From NCBI GenBank assembly GCA_001584585.1, contig LSYV01000018.1:1639154-1659064 (forward strand): DNA of 19,911 nt. The letters run 5' to 3'. Every line of letters starts with the position of its first letter. Within the stretch, counting starts at the first letter, position 1. Below the pieces are notes generated by a model that was not told the origin of the DNA, made no database searches, and was given only the letters and a program-made list of their open reading frames with translations. Positions 11,492 through 19,911 of this stretch are shown here, in pieces. This stretch comes from Gonium pectorale (Eukaryota; Chlorophyta; Chlorophyceae; Chlamydomonadales; Volvocaceae). The position numbers and the translations under genes are program-made.

Positions 11492-11591
11492 TCGACAGCC
11501 CAAACCGTCCGCAGCGGCGCCGGCGCTGACCCCGGCGCCGGGGCGCCGGGGTCAGCGCCCCGGCGCCGGGGCGGACGGTTTGGGCTGTCGA
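11492..11591. repeat. 100-bp near-perfect palindrome (foldback/hairpin)
   Basis: Outer arms 11492-11512 (TCGACAGCCCAAACCGTCCG plus C) and 11571-11591 are perfect complements over 21 bases. An inner stem, 11522-11539 against 11542-11559, is perfect over 18 bases around the loop GG. The stretches between the stems also pair over seven bases with a small bulge. CCCTGC occurs on both sides, at 11485-11490 and 11593-11598, each one base from the arm, and could be a target-site duplication. It lies about 100 bases downstream of the stop of the p25-alpha-like gene. Confidence 0.9.
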
Positions 11592-11692
11592 TCCCTGCCC
11601 ATGTCCGAGGTAAGCGGCAAGCCGGCGGCCCCGCGGTCCTTCCGCCCCCCGCCTCGGCCCCTCGTCCGGCGTTCCCCTCTAGCCTGCGGCGC

Positions 11693-14600
11693 CTACTGCG
11701 GGCCCCCCGCCGCCACCAGCCGCTGCATCACCTCGTCCAGCCCCGTGCGGTGCAGCGCCGGCACCTGGCGCAGCGCCTCTAGGAACTGGACCAGCGCGGG
11801 TCGGGGGTGGGGGGCGAGGCACGGAGGGAGGGTGGGAGGGACAGGGGGTCGGTGAGCGCTGGGCAGCGAATGAGCGGGGTTCTGGCGGGCGTTAGAGCGG
11901 GGCAGTTGCGGGGGAGAGGGCGCGTCCCCCCCAGCTTTCCCACGGACCGATTAGCCCTCCCGCCCATCCCCCTCGCCCCGGGGGCACTACCTGCAGGAAG
12001 CCCAGCAAGCTGCTGCCGTGCGGCACGCAGCGGCTGAACACGTCGTCCGCGCGCGACCCACTCAGCGGGCCGCCCTCGTGCAGCAGGCCCGCCTGGCGCA
12101 GGCAGGCCGCCCAGCGGGGCCGGTCCAGCGCCGCGCGCTCCACCATGCGGCCCGCCGTGGCGTGCGCTGAGTACACCCGCTTGAGGGCGGCCAGCAGCGG
12201 GTCGGTCTGCGCGGGCGGCCCCACCGCCACCAGCCGCTCCATGACCTCGTTGAGCGCCAACCGGTGCGCCACCGACACGTGGCGCAGCGCCTCGATGAAC
12301 TGGGCAGCGAGAGGGCAGCGAGGGGGACCAGATGCTGTGGGATGTATGCAGGGGATCGAGGATTGAGGGTAGGGGCCATGTGTGCGCCCATGGGCAGCGG
12401 GTGGCCGGAACACTCCCGTGAAGCCCCCTCGTACCCCTCCCCACTCCTGCTCCTCCCTGCCTCACTTCAACCTCCATAAGCACAGCGCACTGACGGGCCC
12501 TCTCGCGCCCCGCCCGCCCGCCCTTTCGCCCGCCCTCCCGCGGCTGCTGCTGCACGCCCCAGAGCGCGTGTACAAGTACTGTACCAGGCAACGGCACCGC
12601 CCGTGCGCTCTCCCCCCCCCGGGTGTCCGCGACGCGACCAGACTCCCTTCTTCATTGCCACCCCCGCCCACCCCAGCATCGTCCCGCTCCTTTGCCCCAC
12701 CTGCAGAAGTTCAGCGCCCGGCTGCTGGGCGGCAGCACCTGGCCGTAAATGGCGTCCACGCGCCGCTGCGGCAGCGGGCCGCTCTCCGCCACCAGCCCGG
12801 CGGCCCGTAGCACGGCGCTCCAGCGCGGTTTGTCCAGCGCGCCGCGGTCGGCCCCGCCCCCCACAGCCGCGTACCCCTCGAACACGCGCTTGAGGCCCAC
12901 CATCAGCGCGTCGGAGTCCAGCCCGCGGACCTGGAGGGGGGGACGCAGCAGGGAGGGGTGGGATCTGGGGGGAGTGGGTGGGGGGAGTGAGTGGTGGGTG
13001 GGTGTTGATGTGAAACGACGCATACGACGAGCGCAAGCGCGAAAGTGATTTTATTTTAGTCGTCGTAGGACCCAGCTCCAGAGGTAGTCGAAGGGGGTGT
13101 GTGTGTGTGGGCGGTGAGGGGTGGCGGCAAAGAGGGGAAGCCGCGTTACGCGTGATGCCGTATCGCACCCCCGCACCCCCGCGTGCCACTCGGCACGTGG
13201 GACCGCGCCTCCGTGTGCCGGGCGTGCCGCCCCCACGCAACGCATCGCAAGGCAACGCAACGCAGCGCGGCGCGGCGGGACGCCACGCAAACCAAACGCA
13301 ACAGAAACGCACGAGCTGCCCACCATCCCAGCCCTACCCACCAGGAACATGGTCTCTGGGGCGTCTGCGGAGGACATGCCCTTCTCCGCCGCCACCGCCA
13401 GGGAGGCACGCAGCGCCCGCGGCTCGGGCTGATCCCACTTCTTCTCGCGCAGGGTGTCAGGGCTGATGGTGGGCTTGGCCAGCTCACCGTACGTGCCGCG
13501 GCGCGCCGGGGCCGGAGGCGGGGGCGCTGTCGGCGGCGTCGTCGTTGGAGGCGGACGCAGGCGGGGCGGCGCCCCCCGCCGCTGGCGTCGGGATTCCTGC
13601 GTTGTGCGTGTTTGTTGGGCGCGCTTTGTGGGTATGGACAGTGGTAGAATCTTCGCGCGGGACAGAACGCGGGCCACCACCTCCTGGAAGCCGCTGCGGC
13701 GCTTCTCCGCAACCTGCCCGCAGGGGATAGTGGGTTTGCCCGCAGGGGGGGTGGGCACGGGGAGGTGGAGGCGTGGAGGAGAGCGGTTGGGTGGCGGCGA
13801 GGGAGGTGCGCGCAAAAGGCATCAAGCGCCGCAGTGAAAATCAGTAGGGGCATGTAGCATGTGTGTGTATTTGTATGTATGTCTGTGTGTGGGAGAGAGC
13901 GGCGCGGATGGGGTTTTGTAAGGGCGCACTGGGTTGAGGCTTCAGGGGGATCGAGTGGGGTCGTGTGGGGCCCCGGGGGCGGTTGCCGCCTGCTGCGTTG
14001 CGGCGAATTTTCCTCCGCCCCCAATGCCACCCACCCGATTGAGCGCAAACAGGAACTGCGGGTAGTACATCCTTGCTGTGGCAGCCACCCCCGCCTTGGG
14101 TTTGTACGTCTCAAGGCTCTCGTCGGCGGCGCAGGCCCTGTGGGGGAGGGTCGGCACGGCGGGGCGCTCAGGGAGATGGGCGGAGTGGGCGGGGGCGCAG
14201 GGAGGGGAAAGGTCGGCCCGGATTGGATTACCCCGAACGAAAACGCCTTCCAACCCGGTGGCCCCACCCCCCGCCCCATCCACCCACCCATGCGCATGAA
14301 CTGCCGGTTGATTGCGTCGGTCTTCCGGTACTCCTCGTCCATGGCCGCACGCCACTGCGGGGTTGGGGGGGAGTGAGCGTGGGATCGCAAGGGCATCTTT
14401 GGGCGCCTGCCGTTACCTCGGCCCCCCGACGGACAGTCATCAATCCGTTCTACCCGTATGCAATTACAACTGCCCCCGCCATCCCTCCTCCCGTCGCACC
14501 CTGTCCCGCAACCTCCCGCTCCTCCCGGTCCGCTGGCGTCAGCGCCAGCTTGCGCAGCTGCTCCGCCGCCGCCGCCTCTGCTGGGGAGGCGCTGAACGAG

Positions 14601-14728
14601 GCCCAACGGAAGCGGCAGGTTGGATACCTGCCACAGCCTGCGAGTGCCGGGGGCGGGACCCGGAAGCTGCGTGGAGCTTCCTGTGCGCCAGGGGCTGCTA
14701 CACACAAACCGCGTATTGCTGACAGCAT
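11693..14728 (-). CDS. Tandem-repeat protein resembling p25-alpha/TPPP (tubulin polymerisation-promoting) domains
   Basis: Seven minus-strand exons: 14728-14513, 14354-14284, 14137-14035, 13713-13342, 12930-12701, 12299-11991 and 11785-11693 (stop TAG). The best repeat spans exons 5-6: GLKRVFEGYAAVGG, DKPRWSAVLRAAGL, RRVDAIYGQVLPPSSRALNF, then FIEALRHVSVAHRLALNEVM. A second follows (LAALKRVYSAHATAG, RPRWAACLRQAGLL, DVFSRCVPHGSSLLGFLQ, FLEALRQVPALHRTGLDEVM). A partial first copy ends YYPQFLFALNRVAEKRRSGF. Order and spacing match p25-alpha: a helix with F/Y-G, a K/R-W-x-x-x-L-R/K-x-x-G-L block, D-x-(I/V)-(Y/F), then a QF-x-x-AL helix. Members of that family bind or bundle microtubules; the role here is inferred. 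The N-terminus, MLSAIRGLCVAAPGAQEAPR, is Arg-rich and nearly acid-free, like an organelle presequence, which is odd for such a protein. Exon 4 includes a Pro-rich linker read straight through. Exon 5 ends in phase 2 but exon 6 begins in phase 0, so one base appears missing; with it the product would be 464 residues. Confidence 0.7.
13861..13898. repeat. TG-rich microsatellite-like tract
   Basis: Imperfect (TG)n with TATG interruptions, inside intron 3 of the p25-alpha-like gene. A similar short (GT)n lies at about 13098-13109 in intron 4. Ordinary simple repeat. Confidence 0.6.
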
Positions 14729-14877
14729 TCAACTATTGTGCAAAGGTTTGGGTGACAGCTTTGCCAATGCATGGTCACATGTCAATCGTTAATCGCTCGT
14801 ACACGTCCCTTGTGCGAGGACGACACCGTTCCTAGGTGACAGACAGCAAAAGCGGGCAATCTGTTTACCGTTAAGTG

Positions 14878-14882
14878 TTACA
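14878..14882 (-). terminator. Candidate TGTAA polyadenylation signal for the 19168-15607 gene
   Basis: TGTAA on the minus strand, about 725 bases after the TAG at 15607. It is the first such word I found downstream of that stop. It lies about 150 bases upstream of the start codon of the next minus-strand gene (14728), so the two genes would be packed head to tail. Confidence 0.4.
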
Positions 14883-15606
14883 CGTCAACACGTGGCCAAC
14901 GTGACTTCCAGGTCAGACGGCGCATGCCCGCCGGCCAGCACCGCCAGGGCAGCGGCCGTAAGGCCACTCACAGAAGCCGTTATGCCGTACCGACCCGCCG
15001 CCACCAGCCATCACAGTACCGACAACAACCCGCAGGAGTCGGACAGGATCGCAGTTTGGATCATCCGCCAGCTTCCGGCTATGTCGTACATGCATACACC
15101 TAGTCACAGACTTAATCCTCAGTCTGCCAGTTCCTGTCACACAGCTGGAACAGCCTTGATCATCCATAAATGCAACGATCACCTCATCTCTCAAGTACGA
15201 CTGACTTGGACGGCGCACAGCTCGCGCACGCGTATTGACACTGCAAACAAATGATACATGTTTGGCGCAGTAATGAACACATCCCGTCCTAACATGGCGT
15301 TGACGTCTCTACTGCCGTGCGCTGACATTGCACAGCACGCAGTAACTGCGAGGGCGCCATCATGAGGATAACGACGGGTAGACAGTACCGGCCCCACCAA
15401 GCTGGAACAGGGGGAAATACTTAAGGGCGTAAGTTGGGGCGCAGGAGTAGCCACCAACTATCCAGTGTGACCCATGAACCCGGGTCATACGCCTTGATCG
15501 GCCGCGCAACCTTCGCGCCTGTCGGCTGCCTCGTTGCCGGCTTTGCAGGCAGGCAGGGAGCTCATGGCTGCCGCAGCGTGCCCTCATCAGGGTGTGGCGG
15601 CTTTAG

Positions 15607-18600
15607 CTACCCGTCCTTCGACCCGTCAGACGACGACTCGGCCTCGGGCCGCGCCGGCATGGGCACCCACGCAGTGCCCTCTCCCGCCACGCGCGCCATC
15701 GCTGGCCACAGCATGGGGCGCCCGCTGGGGGCCACCGCCAGCTGCCGGAGGAAGACGAACAGGAGGTTACCGGCCGCCTCTGTCAAGCCCTCGGGCACCA
15801 CCACGGACTTGGCCAGCCCGCTGGTCTTGGCCGCCACCTGCCAGGTCAGCACGGGCGCCTGGTCGCGGGCGCCCTGCGGCAGCGCGGCCGAGGCCTGCTG
15901 CAGCACCGCCCGCTCCTCCGGTGGCAGGTTCGACACCACCGGGCCCAAGTCGAACCGGAAGAACTTTCCGCCCTTCCGGGGCCAGCCAAGCTCCTGGCAG
16001 GTGGTGTCGGCCGCCGCCTTGAAGAGGAGCGGCTGGGTGGCAGAGGTCGGGTGGTCATGTGCTTAGTATGTGCCATAAAGGCCCCTGAGGTGCCGAGGAC
16101 TAGGGTGCAGCCCGGCACCTTGCACCCGGCCCTTGCCCATCTGCGCAAACATATGGACTAACTGCCCTGATCACACAAGCGAGCGGCGGGTTCCTGATGG
16201 GCCCTGGGCCACCTACAAAGCCTTTGTCGAAGGCGCGCCTTCTTGCGCCATAAGCAATTCAGAGCGCTACCCCAGCGGCACACCCGATCGGCCGAGTTGG
16301 CAGAGGCCACGCCCAGAGTGCCCAGTCAACACCTACCATCTGCCTGGTGATGCCGTAGACGTGCTCAGGCAGGGGGTCGGCGTCCCCCGTCAACCGCTGT
16401 CCGCCGGCGGTCGCGAGCGGCCGCACTTGGCAGCCCTTGTTGACCTCGAGGTTCTTGTATATGAACTGTTGTTGGAAGGCCGCACATGGGTAGCTAACCA
16501 AATGCTGCAAACGGCGATCCCGTTGCCGCATGCAGACTGCAAGCTTCAGGTTCACGCCACCTACCTCGATCCCGGCCATCGCGATGCCACTTGGGCGCGG
16601 CAGCAGTTGCGCAGGCCCAGCACCGTTCGGCGCGGCTTCCTGCGGATAGGGACGCAAGTACGCAGGGTTCTGGGGTTCAAGCAAACGACTCAACCTGGAA
16701 CGCACGTGCGACACGGCTGCCGGCTGGTACCTGATCTGTAGCCTAAGCATACAGCACAGAACTACGTGTTGACCCACCTGGATGGGAGGCCCGTCTGCGG
16801 CGGGCACCGGCCTGGCACCCGCGGACGCACTGCGGAGCTGCGGCAGCGATCGAGGTTTCTGGCCTGGCGTGGCTGCCCGCGCAGGCCGTGCAGCCCGGGC
16901 CGAGCCGGGGGCATTGGCGCCGGGGAAGATGATGCCGTTCACGCCCTGCACCGCCAACGGGGAAAGAAGGGGCTGGGTGCAGGGAAGGGGCCAGGCGTCA
17001 TGGACGACTAGGATGTCACGACACATCGTGTGATTGACAGATCGTGTGCTAGGGCGGAGGAATATCGGGCGAGAAGGCTCGACCTGAGCTTGGTGTTGCC
17101 CTGGTATGGCGGGTGTACGTGTGTGCTGCGCACGATCTCGTACGACACCGGTGTACGGTAGGCGCTGGCCAGGTATTTAGGCCTTGCTTGCACTGGTCGA
17201 GCTGTCGCTCGACACGTTTGCTCTAGCGGATACACACATGTGTCGCATGCACTGTTATGACCTTTAGGGCTACGGTGCAGAGCTTGTGTAAGAGCTGACC
17301 ACTCATCGTCATGTAGCGTCGAGCCGGGGCCGCGCCGCCGCTTCCAGGCGCGCCGCCTGTGCACACTGCACTCACGCTACACTACGCACTCCGCGTTACG
17401 CACTTTCCTTTGTCGAGCGACCATGCCTATGGCGACTTTACTTGCGCTTCGGAAGCGCCCCGCTAACGCGGAGGCGGGGGCGCAGCCCACCTGCTGTTGC
17501 TGTGTACAGCTTGCTGATCGCTGGGCATCCGAAGGCGCCGAGATCGTTGCAGCTCCCGCCAGAGCTGGCGGTCGGGGAGATCGACATCTCCATCCTGTTC
17601 TTGCCGATGACTGAACCTACCGTTTGCCTGGAGGTGCCTTCCTATGGCCATGCGCAACCTGGTCTTCATCGAGGCCAGCGTTCGTCAACACGCTAACTTC
17701 TGACGCGGACACCGAGTACCGGAGCCTGGAGCCTTGGAGCTGCTTGGAGCGTGCCATTTGAGACAGCTATGAGAACCACGTAGTTGCGATCCGTTGCCTG
17801 GGCCGGCACTTGCATGTCGCACACGAGCTGCGAAGTCGTCGGGGGGCACACTACCCCTTAGGTTGAGAGTTCCACTAGGCTGCAATGTTTGCGTCACTGC
17901 ACTACGATGTAGGACGTATGGAGACAGCGGGCGAATCCGACGCAGTAGTCCGCCACGGGGGTCGCGACGACACCGTGTTGCAGTTTCGATGACTTGCTGA
18001 GCGTTAGGGTGGGCGCGAACGTTGGGCGCTGCGTGGACGTTCCGGCATGCACCTGCTCACATGGCGACTTGCGCTGACGCCGCGCAGTTGGGCTTGGGGT
18101 GGCGACATTGTTGAGCGACGCTGGTGTGTGGCGCACTGCAGCATGACTTCTATGCTTGGTGCGGACGCTGGCTTTGGCAGCTGCAAACCCGGTTAGGGAT
18201 GTGTTTCCAGCTGGGGGGGGAGTGCGCGCCAGCGGTCCTCCGCATGCACATCACACGATACGTCGTGACAGCTGTCACGACACATCGTGTGATTGACAGA
18301 TCGTGTGCTAGGGCGGAGGAATATCGGGCGAGAAGGCTCGACCTGAGCTTGGTGTTGCCCTGGTATGGCTGGTGTACGTGTGTGATGCGCACGATCTCGT
18401 ACTACACCGGTGTACGGTAGGCGCTGGCCAGATATTTAGGCCTTGCTTGCACTGGTCGAGCTGTCGCTCGACACGTTTGCTCTAGCGGATACACACATGT
18501 GTCGCATGCACTGTTATGACCTTTAGGGCTACGGTGCAGAGCTTGTGTAAGAGCTGACCACTCATCGTCATGTAGCGTCGAGCCGGGGCCGCGCCGCCGC

Positions 18601-19168
18601 TTCCAGGCGCGCCGCCTGTGCACACTGCACTCACGCTACACTACGCACTCCGCGTTGTGCACTTTCCTTAGTGCGCGCCAGCGGTCCTCCGCATGCACAT
18701 CACACGATACGTCGTGACAAGGAGATGGAGCGTGGGGAAACATATAGCTCCTTGCTGGGAAGCTCCCCAAAAAAGAGAAACCTGCATAGAAAGAGGGAGT
18801 CCCACCTTCATTGTGGACGACGACGCTGCGTGCTGTGGTGCGGCGGCCATCTGCGCAAAGCATGCCTCCAGGTCCTCAAGCTTTGCCCCGTTGAGCAGGG
18901 CGTTGAGAACCTGGCAGGCACGGGACGGGGTAAGCGCCATCAGGTTGGGCATGCGGGTTCCTGCGACTCTACAGGGTCGCTTGTAGAAACAGGACCCAGT
19001 GGGTCATCCTGCAAATACGGGGACTCAAAGCGCATCACAGGCTGCTCCTCGCGGCCAACGCGGCCAACGCCCGCAGCCGCGTTTGCGCCAGTCCAGCTGG
19101 CCATGATCTGTTTGATGCTGGTGTTACGAGTACGAATATCCAAGAATTCACGCGGTGCTAGCAAGAGC
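15607..19168 (-). CDS. Unrecognised protein, 5' incomplete, with a transposon-bearing intron
   Basis: I do not recognise the family. Five minus-strand exons: 19168-18996, 18960-18806, 16945-16778, 16465-16337 and 16032-15607 (stop TAG), giving about 349 residues. The last three introns are all phase 0 with good GT-AG sites. Readable segments are APREFLDIRTRNTSIKQIMA in the first exon; RACQVLNALLNGAKLEDLEA in the second; GVNGIIFPGANAPG then an Ala/Arg/Pro-rich linker in the third; FIYKNLEVNKGCQVRPLA and DPLPEHVYGITRQM in the fourth; and CQELGWPRKGGKFFRFDLGP, LPPEERAVLQQASAAL and a polar Ser/Asp tail in the last. GVNGIIFPGA recalls a loop of gamma-glutamyl hydrolases, but no other feature of that enzyme is present. 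The first exon opens at a splice acceptor, not an ATG, so 5' exons are missing. Its link to the second exon needs a 35-base intron and is the weakest part. The last four exons are well supported. Confidence 0.6.
17014..18270. mobile_element. Non-autonomous TIR DNA transposon, longer copy (1257 bp)
   Basis: The left end TGTCACGACACATCGTGTGA (17014-17033) and the right end TCACACGATACGTCGTGACA (18251-18270) are inverted repeats with two mismatches in 20. It lies in an intron of the minus-strand gene. No transposase-like frame was seen, so it is probably mobilised in trans. Inside, 17500-17640 on plus has an exon-like frame with QLPPELAVGEIDISILFLP, possibly captured host sequence. A small hairpin (GTCGAGC/GCTCGAC) lies at about 17197-17214. 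Superfamily not assigned. Confidence 0.8.
18273..18719. mobile_element. MITE-like internal-deletion derivative of the same element (447 bp)
   Basis: Bases 18273-18669 match 17014-17410 with six substitutions and no gaps in 397. Bases 18670-18719 are identical to 18221-18270. The copy is therefore the longer element minus exactly 17411-18220, and it keeps both TIRs. It sits two bases (GC) after its relative in the same orientation. AGGA precedes the pair (17010-17013) and follows it (18720-18723), a possible target-site duplication around both. Confidence 0.85.
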
Positions 19169-19244
19169 CTGTGATGACTGATGCAATTAGCTTTAATTTG
19201 AGTTTTGACCGCCTTTTGCCCGTACGCTCATGCAGATTGGGCTC

Positions 19245-19296
19245 GTTCATGCATCATGGCCCATGGATACGGTTCATGCATCATGCATCATGCCCC
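19245..19296. repeat. CATGCATCATG short repeats
   Basis: GTTCATGCATCATG occurs at 19245-19258 and 19272-19285, and the second copy is extended by another CATCATG. ATGCAT and CCATGG palindromes are embedded. Position relative to the minus-strand gene would allow a regulatory role, but nothing shows one. Confidence 0.7.
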
Positions 19297-19680
19297 AGGT
19301 CGGAAACGATGAGCCGCGAGGGATGCGGAGCGACTTGGGCTGAGATTTTTCTTCGCGCACAGGCCCTCCCACGCCGCGCTTTAACTTTTATCGACTTCGG
19401 AATGATGCACCCGCTCCAAAACATCACTCACAAGTGAAAAGCACTGCGCCCTAAGAATGTTCGTTTATCACAACGGCCGCGCCTGAGTCATCGGTCAAAC
19501 CTCGTCACCCGAGGGTTGCTATCAAGCGAATGCCCGTCTACTTTTACTCAATTACCTCTATTGATCCCACTTGATTTTGCGTCGTCGCGAGTCCCAAGTG
19601 CGCATGAGGGCCTCGCGAGCGAGAACGGCGCCCTTCCTGCACCGACCCCGTCTCACACACCCTCTAGTGATGCGAGGGAG

Positions 19681-19729
19681 GAAGGGCTGCGCCCTCCTCC
19701 CCCTGCGGGGGAGGAGGGCGGTGCGTTTT
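19681..19729. repeat. 49-bp palindromic repeat, copy 1
   Basis: The core is GCCCTCCTCCCCC (19691-19703), loop TGC, then its exact complement GGGGGAGGAGGGC (19707-19719). It is flanked by GAAGGGCTGC on the left and GGTGCGTTTT on the right. The perfect 13-bp stem with a T run after it is terminator-like, but a second copy nearby points to a dispersed repeat. Confidence 0.85.
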
Positions 19730-19862
19730 CACATGCCGTTCAGTGCACGGGGAGGTGCTGCGCACGCCTGTGTTAATGGGTGCGCGCGGTTGGCGTGTCG
19801 ATGGGTGCGCGCGGGGTGAGGCTCGAGGGGGCCAAGCGATCCTCTACCCTTCCCCGTTCGGG

Positions 19863-19911
19863 GAAGGGCTGCGCCCTCCTCCCCCTGCGGGGGAGGAGGG
19901 CGGCGCGTTTT
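19863..19911. repeat. 49-bp palindromic repeat, copy 2, at the window edge
   Basis: Same unit as 19681-19729 with one substitution (GGCGCG for GGTGCG). The hairpin is 19873-19885 against 19889-19901 with loop TGC. The repeat may continue past the right edge. Same orientation as copy 1, 182 bases apart. Confidence 0.85.

Larger units (their letters stand above)
19169..19911. other. Repeat-rich region without a recognised gene
   Basis: No frame with the codon bias of the neighbouring exons was found. It may hold missing 5' exons or the promoter of the 19168-15607 gene, but none could be placed. Besides the repeats listed separately, TGGGTGCGCGCGG occurs twice, near 19777 and 19802. Confidence 0.5.

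Noticed and set aside
13942..14034. In-frame stop at 13942-13944 as the end of a separate upstream gene
   Set aside because: Reading through the CGG|GTGGGT donor gives a Gly-rich tail. Splicing to 13713 instead gives FALNRVAEKRRSGFQEVV, which matches the other repeats of the same protein.
13146..14732. 528-codon open frame on minus
   Set aside because: It runs through introns and reads the true exons of the p25-alpha-like gene out of frame. The protein is Arg/Pro/Ser-rich with no domain, while the spliced frames carry the repeats.
14913..15218. 101-codon minus frame between the two minus-strand genes
   Set aside because: Low codon bias, and it falls within the probable 3' UTR of the 15607 gene.
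17014..18669. Reading the two 397-bp copies as long terminal repeats of a retroelement
   Set aside because: Each copy is followed by the same 50-bp right end bearing an inverted terminal repeat, and there is no primer-binding site or retroelement protein between them. A pair of TIR transposons explains all of it.
19691..19729. Bacterial-type rho-independent terminator
   Set aside because: Stem-loop plus T run fits formally, but the window is intron-bearing nuclear DNA and the motif recurs 182 bases away as a repeat.

Overview
The window looks like nuclear DNA of a green alga of the volvocine/Chlamydomonas type. It is GC-rich and coding stretches strongly prefer G or C at the third codon position. 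Genes are split into short exons by GT-AG introns, proteins carry Gln, Ala/Gly and Pro runs, and two genes have the chlorophyte polyadenylation signal TGTAA downstream. All gene models here are hand-spliced from exon frame, splice sites and phase; none has transcript support.

Layout. (1) 132-3342, minus strand: five exons of a secreted GH5 endo-beta-1,4-mannanase, running off the left edge just after the catalytic NEPRC motif. (2) 3343-6007: a 2.7 kb divergent intergenic region with no convincing gene but two exon-like stretches in opposite orientation. (3) 6008-8187, plus strand: a six-exon gene for a 311-residue protein of unrecognised family, with a helical N-terminal part, a short coiled coil and a low-complexity tail carrying a nuclear-localisation-like KRAR motif. 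(4) 8188-11333: about 3.1 kb without a supportable gene. (5) 11693-14728, minus strand: a seven-exon gene with tandem repeats resembling the p25-alpha/TPPP domain. It has a one-base phase defect at one exon end and a 100-bp near-perfect palindrome in its probable 3' UTR. (6) 15607-19168, minus strand: five exons of an unrecognised gene, incomplete at its 5' end. One intron contains two adjacent related DNA transposons with terminal inverted repeats (TIRs), 17014-18270 and 18273-18719. (7) 19169-19911: repeat-rich sequence with two copies of a 49-bp palindromic repeat, the second at the right edge.

The genes show no sign of forming one pathway, as expected for an ordinary nuclear region. The most unusual items are the nested transposon pair, in which the smaller copy is an exact internal-deletion derivative of its neighbour; the long palindrome behind the p25-alpha-like gene; and the exon-by-exon repeat structure of that gene with its phase break.
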